Of a stretch of DNA of 64,000 nucleotides, positions 1 to 11,400 are shown one piece after another (the first letter of the stretch is position 1; each line of letters opens with the position of its first letter). The notes under the pieces were generated by a model. It was not told the origin of the DNA. It made no database searches and saw only the letters and a program-made list of their open reading frames with translations. Origin of the DNA: Anopheles merus (lineage: Eukaryota > Arthropoda > Insecta > Diptera > Culicidae); contig NC_054081.1 in the NCBI RefSeq assembly GCF_017562075.2, positions 9,772,713 through 9,836,712 on the forward strand, read 5' to 3'. The position numbers and the translations under genes were made by a program.

Positions 1-153
1 GGGATCGCCGTCCGTTGAAACACACCCCCCCCTTCCCCGTGACCGTTTCGATCGATTACTCGTCCCTAGTGCGAAACGACCGCGTGTGAGTGCAGTGGCT
101 ATAGTGTTTTGGTGTACATTAGGAAAAGCGGTTCTTCTTTTTAGAACCGTTTC

Positions 154-222
<69 letters not shown>

Positions 223-1038
223 TTGGTCACAAGAGGGACACAAAGGTCACAAAGGGAGCAGTTTATTAGAGAACTTAGATGAGCTCCTGGGCTCTGTCGC
301 CTTCGCCAAGAAACGAAAGGAGGTCATCGATTAGCATGCATACCAGGCAGGATCTCCAAAAATCCTTCAAGCAAGCAGCAGTGTTGGGGCACGTAGCGCA
401 AAAGCCGGTCGCTGCTGCGTTGCTCATTGGTATGGAATTTGCATGCACGACACGTTTATGGTGTCGTTTGTGCGTTGGCACCAGGGTGATGTAGTGACCC
501 GCAATGCGACCAACGGGGTGCGATCCAGCGCATATCAATTCGTTCGGGCCCGATGGTTGAAAGCCGGTAGCGATGTTGCGATTCAATGTCAAGGATGCAC
601 ACGGAAGCACATCGCTAGAATTCTAAACTTTCTGAAATTATAAAAAAATGCATAATCCTCTCTGCGGCAAACTGCTCGAGTAAAACTCCTCACACTAAAG
701 GTAGTACGACCACTAGGTCATGGAGTGATTACCGCCTGGACGAAGGCTGCAAAAGCCACAAGAAAACATGATTATAGAAATATGAAAATGATAAAGTCAT
801 CATCATCAACGCCCCAGTGTGCTGTTGAAGGTGGCGGGGACCTGTGTTAGTTCCTGCTTATCTTACCTGCCTTGTTTCTGCTTACAATTCCACTAAATAA
901 TGGTCTGGTGGTAGCGTCTACGTGTGTGGTGTGTCAGATTGTGGGGCCCACGTTGCGCAACCTGTGACACCAAATTTATCGCGCGAAAAGATAAAGTACC
1001 AAGCGCATTGAAGAGCGTCGTGGTGTGAAGGTCCAGAC
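1..1038. other. Non-coding left edge, possible Moesin 5' intron or UTR
   Basis: I see no supportable gene here. The open frames are short and one is merely a CA microsatellite read as Thr-His. The segment lies upstream of the first recognisable Moesin exon, so it may be 5' UTR or first-intron sequence of that gene, but no donor or promoter can be assigned with confidence. Confidence 0.4.
157..220. repeat. (CA)n microsatellite
   Basis: About 32 uninterrupted CA dinucleotides, directly visible. Such loci are usually length-polymorphic. Confidence 0.97.
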
Positions 1039-2470
1039 TAGTGATGGGTTTAGTTGGCAAACATATGGAATCGACTCCGATCCGACTCCAGCAGTCAGAG
1101 TTGTCTGGAAACGTCAGGATTCGGAGTCTTCCGAAGCCAGCTGGAGTGAGCCTTCCAAACAAAGGCCTGTATATGAACGAAATGAAATCTATGTACACAT
1201 GACCATTGCACCGGACAGCTCCGGTTGACTCCTTCCCACTCCGATTTCGATAGACTCCGGAGACTCCCACTCCGGGCTACTCTGAACGACTCCAGACGGC
1301 TCCGGATGATAACCACTTCGGCCAACTACGGACAGTTCCAGACGACGCCTGACGACTCCGAGCGACTCGGCACGACTCAGAACGACTTCAGATGACTCCA
1401 GACGACTCCAGACAACTTCAGACGACTCCAGACTACTCCAGACGACTCCAGACGACTCCGGATGACTCGGGACGACTCCAAGCAATTCAGAAAGTTCGGG
1501 CAACTCGAGACGACTCCGAACGACTTCAAACGAGTCCTAAAGACTCCTGATGATTCCAGACGACTCCAGATAACTTCTCACAACTTCTAACGGCTCCTGC
1601 CGAATCCTGACGACTCCAGATAACTCCGACTCCGGACGACTCCGATTGCGGATGACTCCGATTGCGGACGACTCCGGGCAACTCGGGACGGCTCCGGGCA
1701 TCTCGCGACGACTCCTGAAGACTCCTGACGATTAAAGCCGACTCCTGACGACTCCAGACGACTCCAGACGACTCCAGACGACTCCAGACGTCTCCAGACG
1801 ACTCCAGACGACTCCAGACGACTCCAGACGACTCCAGACGACTCCAGACGACTCCAGACAACTCCAGACAACTCCAGACGACTCCCGACGACTGCGAATG
1901 ACTCCGACTGCGGATGACTCGGGACGACTCCGGATGACTCGCGACAACTCCGGGAACTTGGGACGACTCCGGGCAACTCGGGATGACTCCGAGCAACTCA
2001 GGACGACTCCGAACCACTCCAGATGACTCCTGGAGACTCCTGACGATTAACGCCGACTCCTGACGACTCCAGACGACTCTAGACGACTCCAGATAACTCC
2101 AGACAACTCCAGACAACTCCAGACGACTCCCGACGACTGCGGATGACTCCGACTGCTGATAACTCGGGACGACTCCTGGAACTTGGGACGACTCCGGGCA
2201 GCTCTGGATGACTCCGAGCAACTCAGAACGACTCCGAACGACTCCAGACGACTCCTGAAGACTCCTGAAGACTCCTGACGATTAAAGACGACTCCTGACG
2301 ACTCCTGACGACTTTTGACGACCCCGAACGACTTTCACTCCGACGACTACGACTCCGGATGACTCCGATTCCTGGCAGTGGTTCTCATTTTGGCGAAGTC
2401 TGAATTGGACTAACACTAGTCGATGTCGGATCGGAGTCTTGAGCGCGCTCCAGAGAGCGTTACATCACTA
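1039..2470. mobile_element. hAT-like non-autonomous element filled with a 10-bp minisatellite
   Basis: The left end reads TAGTGATGGG and the right end TACATCACTA, an inverted pair. The interior is roughly 1.2 kb of a degenerate 10-bp unit, GACGACTCCA, most homogeneous at about 1740-1860. The 8 bp outside each end are GTCCAGAC and GTCCTGAA, a 6/8 match that could be a decayed 8-bp target duplication and fits the hAT preference nTnnnnAn. No transposase is present. Because the unit lacks stop codons in several frames, long Ser/Val/Arg-rich frames run through it; these are not genes. The element lies upstream of, or in an intron of, Moesin. Confidence 0.65.
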
Positions 2471-2758
2471 GTCCTGAAGCTTTTTATGCTGTTTCGATTC
2501 GCATCTTAGCAATTAGTTAAATTATTATTTGTTCTAACGAATTCGGCTTGCCACACGCGTGTCGGGTGGACAACTTTGTTTGCCCCCGTCCATGCACGAC
2601 ATCACGTGATGGTTTGCTCTCGCGCGCAATCTATAATCGGGACTGTTCCCCAAGGGGGACAATCCTTGCGGCTTTGTCACTTCTACTAGCTACCGAGATG
2701 TCCATGAACATTTATTCTAAATTTGTTTTTTTCCCTTGCTTCTCTTCTTCCCCATTAG

Positions 2759-5700
2759 ATGAACGTGCGCGTCACGACGATGGACGCGGAGCTGGAGTTC
2801 GCGATCCAGCAGGGCACCACAGGCAAGCAGCTGTTCGATCAGGTCGTGAAGACGATCGGTTTGCGAGAGGTCTGGTTCTTCGGGCTACAGTACACAGACT
2901 CCAAGGGCGATAACACGTGGATCAAGCTGTACAAAAAGGTAACACATTTGTGAACACAATCGAGCTTGTTTTGTATTGTTTTTTTTTCTTTTAGGATGCT
3001 AGTTGTATGCGTGTGTGTGTGAGAGAGTTGTTATCGCTAGGAAATTTGTTTTTTTTTCTCGTGTTATGCCATAAAACCCTCTCGTATCCGCCAGACGAAT
3101 CGATTTTTAGAATTGGTCGCAGCCTAATTACTCTTTCCACGGTACTATTGTTGTCGTTTGCTGTTCGGTGTCGTAATGCCTCCAATATCATCATCCAGCT
3201 CTCCTTCCCCGGTGTGACGATGGCTATTAGCAATTTCACTCCCACTCTTTTCGTCTCTACCTCCCCCCTCCTTCACTGATGGCGGGTTCAACCCTCAGGG
3301 TGAAGTATGTATGTCGTCCGTCAAGTAGTGTCGTCGGGAAGCGCGATAAGAAGGAGGGAGAAGTTTGCAATGGCATGTCGAATGGTGTGCACGGCATAAA
3401 GGCCATCGGCGAGGGAAAACGCTGGCGGCGGCACGTATTGCTTCCAGGCTTGGTGAGATCATCGTGCGCGTTCAAGAAAGCAAACCCGGCCTGCTGCTGC
3501 TGCTGATTAGAATTACAAACAGCGTGCGCTGTGGGGAAACTCGCAGGCTTGTAATTGCTGCTAGTAGTTGTAGGTTGGTTTTTGTTTCGCTTTTTCGTAG
3601 GGATGCTGCCAATACCCTTGTTTTGGTTTGCTCCTTGCGCCTAGTGCTCGAGTGGCTAGCACTACCTAGAGACATATCCTGCATCGTTCCGGCTGATCCT
3701 CCGCGTCGTTCATTTTAACGAAGAGCCCTTTTCTGCTTTGCGCCTAGTGCTCGAGTGGCTAGCACTACCTAGAGACATATCCTGCATCGTTCCGGCTGAT
3801 CCTCCGCGTCGTTCATTTTAACGAAGAGCCCTTTTCTGCTTTGTGCCTTTGGCTAGCCGGAAAACGTCATCTGCAAGCATATGAAAAAGATCGGCAAAAT
3901 CATCAAGCGCAACATTGAGCAGCATCATCACCGCCTGCTGAGCTCCAGCCTGACCACCAGCAGCAACAGCAGCAGCAGTAACGGTGGCAGCGGTATCAAC
4001 GGGTCAAAGGTCATGTCCTCCTCGTCCAACACACTCGACGGTGACTCAGACTCGGACGAGGACGATCTGGTAAGGTGGCAGCGGAGTGCCGGTCGCTGTG
4101 CCGGGAGTGTGTGTGTGCCATCCCTTCCTTCCCGCAGTCCTCCCATATCCAGTGGCGTTACATGCCAGTGTGAGTGAGAGAGAGAGAGAGAGCGAGTAAA
4201 AAAGCGGCGAACAAAAAGGGCCAACTTCAAGCAGGATTCTAAAATGAAAAAGTGATGTAAGAAGCGCAACTACAAGTCAATAATGACTGACCTTAGCAAC
4301 GCGGAGAAGACAACCACCACCACCATCACCCTACTTCTCCTTCCCACCAGCAGCAGCAGCACTTCAAACGACAACTTGATTCGTGGCAAGCGCACGGGCG
4401 AAGCGTTGGGGGTTTTGTATGTTTGCATTTGCATCATCGCCCGATTCTAAATGCATATTTGGCAAACACACGATCTTTCCAGTGCATCGTATGTGTGTGT
4501 GTGTGTGTATGTGTAACTACTGTAAATGTTTTCCGATCGCTCCCCGACGCCAGACGCCGCGCGTAGCAGCAATAATTGCCTGGTGGGGGCCATATGGGAT
4601 TCGTTCGTTCTGGCTGCCTAGACACACCGGTTTTGTTTGTGTTTTTTCCGTACAAAATGTCCCTGCTCCTTCGGGGAGCGCTCCCTCTCTCTCTCTCTGT
4701 CTCCTCCTGACTTGCGCTGCAGGTTGCTGTGCGTCATCATCACGCGGGAGAGGGTGGAACACCAAAGTTTAAAGCACTGTAGCAAAACCACAAAACTCTG
4801 TACAAACTCTGTGTGTGTGTGTAAAACAAGTCGACCGGAACCGAAATTGGATCATTGGATTTGCCTTTTGCGATTGCGCATGACCCCCCGTAGTAGTATA
4901 CTGCGTGTCCCACGCCGACGACAAATCGTTTGTGCGCAGCACTATCAGCGTGTTTTGCTCGCTGCGCTGGTGGCGCTGGCAAGCGTTCTTCTTGCACCAA
5001 CAAATAAGAAAAAAAAAAAACAGCACACATACTCTGTCCTATTCTAGTGGTAAATATTTACAAACGTTTCCGCTGGCCCTCCCTGCACGGGGTATCAAGG
5101 CTTACCGCTTCTTAAGAAGCGGCGTGATTCACCGAGCCGCAGAGCCCGGTTCTTTGCCATTACTAATCGGGCCGAGCAAGGGTGCAAACTTGGACATAAA
5201 AAAGAGTCACACATTGCTCTCTCTCTCTCTATGCTGATGCAATGTTAAAGGCTTTGTGTCCTCGTCATCCAACATTAATGAGCGCTCTCCCTTTCCCATG
5301 CCCGCTGGGGAAACAATGCAGTGTGGCATCCGGTGATTTCTTCCGCAGAGCTGTGCTGGGAATCATTTACGATAAGCGTTCATCAATTTCATCCCCCTTT
5401 CTATGTGTGTGCTTTTTATTGCTGGGTGCTGTTTTCCCCAGTGACAGCATCGTCGTGTCGGCAATTCTGGTTTTTGTGTTTTTCTACTGCTACTTTTAGC
5501 TTGTGCGAGAGTTGACGCAATTGGCTCGCGTTGCCTCTGGAATGGAAGGGTTGAATTGCCCTGGCGGACGTGACGCTCTCTCTCTCTCTCTCTTTTTCTC
5601 CCGCTCTCGCAATATCGGTGACCGGCTCGCAGATCGGGTGGCAAGATCGAATCTTTTTTTTTTCATTAGCACCACCCCCATGACGCAATTGCAACGTGCG

Positions 5701-8398
5701 AAGATGATACATTGTAGCAATAGGGGCTAGAAAAAGTGGCTGACGAACAAAACGGTCGGAATAAGAAGTAGTAGCATTTTTGTAATAGCAAAGGTAACCC
5801 TTTTAACAACACCTATCGTACACGCTGCAGCACTGAGGAAGAATTCCACTCGTACCACGTGTGTCGCCCTACTGGCAAAGCAAGCGATGAGGAGGGAGGG
5901 TTGTGTACTGTCAGCCCCTTTCCCGTCAGCTGTAGCACACCAAGAGGTGTCGTAAGCGAGGTAATTAAATAGCAATCGTAGATATAGAGAGCCCTGTGTC
6001 AATTACGTAAGCGCGCGCGCACACACACAGCAACACATGTGGCGCATGATGGATTGCAAATGTGTTTTGATCTTAGCCTAGGCAGGTCCGCGGAGACACA
6101 CTAGTGTGCATATGTTGCTGCCTCGATCAGCTATCTGATGGCTTTCTGAATTAGTGATGTGCTCTCTGGAGCGTAATCACGACCTCGAACCAACTCCGAC
6201 TATGATTAGTTCGGTTCCGACTAGCAAAATGGGAACCATTCGTTCCAGGTCGGAGTCATCCGAAGTCGTAGTCGTCCGGGTTGGTGTCGTTTGGAGTCTT
6301 CCAGAGTCAGAGTCGTAGTAGTCTGGAGTCGTCCGGAGTCCACCAACACCAACCCGGACGAATCCGCACGACTCCGACCCTGGATGATTCCGACTCCGGA
6401 CGGCTCGAGATGACTCTGAACGACCCAGACAACTCTAGACGACTCCGAACAACACTGATCCAGACGACTTCGGACGACTCCGACTCTGGAAGACTCAGGA
6501 CGACTTCGGACGACTCCAGACGACTCCAGACGACTTCAGACGAATCCGGACGGCTCCGAACTACACCAATCCGAACGACTACAACTCCGACTCTGGAAGA
6601 CTGTGGATGATTCCGTACGACTCTGGACAACTACCAATCCGACTCCTGAAGATTCTGGATGATTCGGGACGACTCCGGACAACTCCAGGCGACTCCGAAC
6701 AACATCGACCCGGAAAACTCCGGACGACTACGACTTCGATTCTGGAAGACTCTTGATGATTCCGGACAACTCTAGACGACTCCAGATAACTCCGAATGAC
6801 CCGGACGAATCTGGATGACTATGATTCCGACTCTTGAAGGCTCTGGATGATTCTGGACGACTCCAGACAACTCCAGGCGACTCCGAACAACACCGACCCG
6901 GACAACTCCGGACGACTACGACTCCGACTCTGGAAAAATCTGGATGATTCCGGACAACTCTAGACGACTACGACTCCGATTCTTGAAGTCTCTAGATGAT
7001 TCTGTGCGACTCCGGACGACTCCATACGACTCCGGACGACTCCAGACGACTCCAAACGACTCCAGACGACTCCGAACAACATCGACTCGGACGACTCTGG
7101 ACGACTACGACTCCGACTATGGAAGGCTCTGGATGATTCCGGAGGACTCCAGGCGACTCCGAACAATACCGACCCGGACAACTCCGGGCGACTACGACTC
7201 CGATTCTGGAAGACTCTGGATGATTCCGAACAACTCCGGACAACTCCGGACGACTCCAGACGACTCTGAAAAACACCGACCCGGACGACTTCGACTCTGG
7301 AAGACTCTGGATTATTCCGGACAACTCCGGACGGCTCCAGACGATGCCGAACGACTTCGGACTTTTGTCAACGTTACCCACCACTACTCGGAATCATTGC
7401 GTCGCTCTCACTCCCTCTCCTCTCTCTACCGCATCATAACCTAAAGGCAATTCAAAGTCCACTTCGAGTCAACACAGACTTCCGATGCGACGAGATCCTG
7501 CTGCCAAGTGTTGCCCGTACACATGGCACTCTCTGCCTACCTCTGGGGTGGAAAAGAAGCCTCAGGCCCCAACCCCCCCCCCCCCCCCCCCTGCGCGCAC
7601 ATCAAACAAAACGACAAGAATGCGTAGCATAGAAAAAGAAGAAGAAAAAAGTCACCTTAAAGTGGTGCGGGTACATTGTTTTTACTACTTCTACTGCCAC
7701 GTCTGATAAGGACAAAAAACACAACAGCGTACGAGTACTACGAGCGTGGAAGATAACGTTGGAGAAGGGTGGGCGCACACACACGCATATCTATGATGCC
7801 ATCGTTGTTGCTAAGCGTGCGCAGATATGTTTCAAGGCAAAAGAAGAATATGTTTTATTTTAGACTCTCACTTACAGATGGTAACCTTTTTTAGATGGGG
7901 GCGGGTCGGGCAACAAGCTTCTCTCTCGTTAGCACTGCTACCCTGCTTGACCCTTGAACCCAGAAGAGGAAGAAATCATCCCATCAAGTGTGTCACACTC
8001 TTTCGTCTGTATGTTTCCCCCCCTGGTCGGGATATCTTAGCCCGGTCAGGTTTAGTTACTACGGTGGCTATTTGAACACATAAAAACCCAACGTCTCTGT
8101 CTGTCGCTGCCTTTGGTTAATTGTGTTAATTAACATCTAGCGCGTGTAGGCACCAGCTTCATCATGGAGCGGTGGAACATTAACGCACTAATATATCAGT
8201 GTGTCTGAGTACATGTGCTGTGGAGATGATGTCGTGTTCTTTTTTGCTGTTCCTCCCAAAAAAGATAGAAAAACCCTCTAAAGTAGACCTGCGCAATTTT
8301 GGACCATCGTCTCTGCGTACGCGCATCATCCGCACGCAGAGTGCCGAGCACGTGACACAGACTGTTGATTTAACGTTTTTTTCCTCCCATTATTTGAC

Positions 8399-8448
<50 letters not shown>

Positions 8449-11400
8449 TCCCTTGAGTCACGCCAACTCCCTAGCCCCCCTGTTTTTTGTACTGCAGCCT
8501 CTCTTTTTCGGCGATGCTGGTCGCGCAAATTGCTGCCAACGCATTAGCACCCACCCACCGTTTCGCGCCTCGTGAGAGGACCTTGTGCACGCGCGCTCGG
8601 GACAGGCAGGCAAGCAAGCAAACAAAAAACGCGCAAATAGTAAAGATTCCATCCCACTGTTTGTTTGTCCCGGGGGGGACGAAATACTGATGATGCGTTC
8701 CGCTAAATTTTAGGCCGTCGTCGTGCACATTTGCTTCTTTTTCTGCTTTTTTTTTTGTTGGTCCCACACATCCGCGGCGTATATAACCTTCCGGAGTTGC
8801 CGGGAGTTGTGCGCTAATCAACACCGTGCCAAAGTACCGCACCGAACCCCGGGCATGGTCTCACATTAGCGTTATCAACATTATCGTTATCGTCGTAATT
8901 AACTCCGCCAACAACGACGCTTCAACCACACACACACACACACAGCACAAATGCGTGCAGCGAAAGGTGGAGGAGGGGAACGCACACGCAGGGGTGTGCG
9001 TTTAGAGGAGATCGTTTCTGCACCGGCACCCGGACCCCGTCCATGCTGCAGTATGTGTTGTGGCTCGCATCTTATTTGCAACTTCCATTTTTCCCATGGT
9101 TTCCCACACTCTGTCCCACTGAGGGTGATTTGTGGGTATATTTTTAAAGCCCGCCCTCACTTGTGTTAATTACCTAAAACCAGAAAGAGGGTTCGTCGTC
9201 TCACTGACAGTTGCAATTACCGTTGGATGATTAGGGAAAGAAAACGAGACGCAAACCGGGCAGAGCAATTCGCTTCAAGGCCTCGTTCTAGCGCCCGTTT
9301 CGTTCACAGACCTTCTCCATTGATGAAACTTTGTGGTTGTACTATTTTCCGACAGCTCTAAAATCTCTCTTTTACTCTCGCTCTCGATCTCTATTTTCTA
9401 CTCGAATAATAAATAATAATAAAAACCTCCTCCCCACTTGTGGTAACTGCACTCACCACACCCACCCACTGTGCAGTGTTTTCATTTAATTACGTTTCTT
9501 TATATATTCCCTGCATGCTGCATGTTTGCCCTTTTCGCTCTGGTCGCGCGCGTCTGCTGTGTTTCGTCGTGTGTTGTTTGTGAAACTGTGCGAGAATAGA
9601 CAGGGTCGACGCCGTTTTCCAAATGGGTAACATCATCACACACGCGTGCACCGTGCATACGTCTCTCTGCAAAACCCAATCGCTTTCCGAAGCAAGGAGA
9701 GCAGGATACCGAACTCAATTTACTTCCTCCTTTTTTTTGCTCATTTACTTTGCTAATACCCGTTTTCTTCCCAACCCCGGTACAGGTGATGAGCCAAGAT
9801 GTGCAAAAGGGTGACCCGCTGCTGTTCAAGTTTCGTGCCAAATTCTACCCGGAGGACGTGGCCGAGGAGCTGATCCAGGACATCACGCTGCGCCTGTTCT
9901 ACCTGCAGGTGAAGAACGCGATCCTGTCGGACGAGATCTACTGCCCGCCGGAAACGTCCGTGCTGCTCGCGTCGTACGCGGTGCAGGCGCGCCACGGCGA
10001 CTACAACAAGGGCACCCACGTGCCCGGCTTCCTGGCCAAGGATCGTCTGCTCCCGCAACGGTAATGATCGGCCCTCTGTTTGTTTTCCTCTTTTTTTTTT
10101 TTTTTACTCAACTAACCTGGTTTTCTCCTCCTCCGCCAGGGTCATCGACCAGCACAAAATGTCCAAGGACGAGTGGGAAAACTCGATCACCACCTGGTGG
10201 CAGGAGCACCGCGGCCTGCTGCGCGAGGACGCCATGATGGAGTACTTGAAGATCGCGCAGGACCTGGAGATGTACGGCGTGAACTACTTCGAGATCCGCA
10301 ACAAGAAGGGCACGGAGCTGTGGCTCGGCGTCGACGCGCTCGGGCTGAACATCTACGAGAAGGAGGACCGGCTGACGCCGAAGATCGGCTTCCCGTGGTC
10401 GGAAATTCGCAACATCTCGTTCAACGATCGTAAATTCATCATCAAGGTAATTGTTGCTGCGTGCTTGCTCGCCTCCGTCTGCACCCCGATATTCACCTCC
10501 GCCTTCTTTGTACTACCTCCCCCAACCGATCCCAGCCGATCGACAAGAAGGCGCCAGATTTCGTGTTTTTCGCGCCGCGCGTCCGCATCAACAAGCGCAT
10601 CCTGGCGCTGTGCATGGGCAACCACGAGCTGTACATGCGCCGCCGCAAGCCGGACACGATCGACGTGCAGCAGATGAAGGCGCAGGCCCGGGACGAGAAG
10701 AACGCCAAGCAGCAGGAGCGCGAGAAGCTGCAGCTGGCGCTGGCGGCGCGCGAGCGGGCCGAGAAGAAGCAGCAGGAGTACGAGGACCGGCTCCGCTCGA
10801 TGCAGGAGGAGATGGAGCGCAAGCAGGCGAACCTGAGCGAGGCGCAGGACACGATCCGCCGGCTGCAGGAGCAGCTGAACCAGGTGCAGGCGGCGAAGGA
10901 GGAGCTCGAGCAGCGCCAGAACGAGCTGCACGAGATGATGCAGCGCCTGGAGGAGACGAAGAACATGGAGGCGACCGAGCGGGCCAAGCTGGAGGAGGAG
11001 ATCCGCGTGAAGCAGCTCGAGATGCAGAAGATCCAGGAGGAGGTCACGCTCAAGGACTCGGAAACGAAGCGCCTGCACGAGGAGGTCGAGGAAGCGATAC
11101 GGAAACAGGTAGCCAAGGGCAGCCGTGTATGTATCGCTCCGTCTCTCTCTCTGTCTCGCTTCCCTTTTCCATACATCCGAGCGGTTCGCGCTGTCTCACT
11201 GTATCTCTCTCACTCTCACTCTCTCTCTCTATTGTTTTCTCACAACCACCACCCACTGTCACACAACCACACCATCTTGACCATTCGCTAACCCTCGGCA
11301 AAATCAATCTAACGTTCCATCGAGCGGCGCAGTAACATTACCACACTGATCGCTGATGAAACATTTGCTGTTTTTTTTTCTTCTCTAAACACTGAGTTTT

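Noticed and set aside
1526..2221. Open frames up to 231 codons rich in Ser/Val/Arg/Glu
   Set aside because: They are the 10-bp minisatellite read in frame; similar frames open on both strands and in several phases, with no non-repeat content.
10353..11078. 241-codon Leu-rich minus-strand frame opposite Moesin
   Set aside because: Complement of the Glu/Arg/Gln coiled-coil codons of Moesin; an expected artefact.
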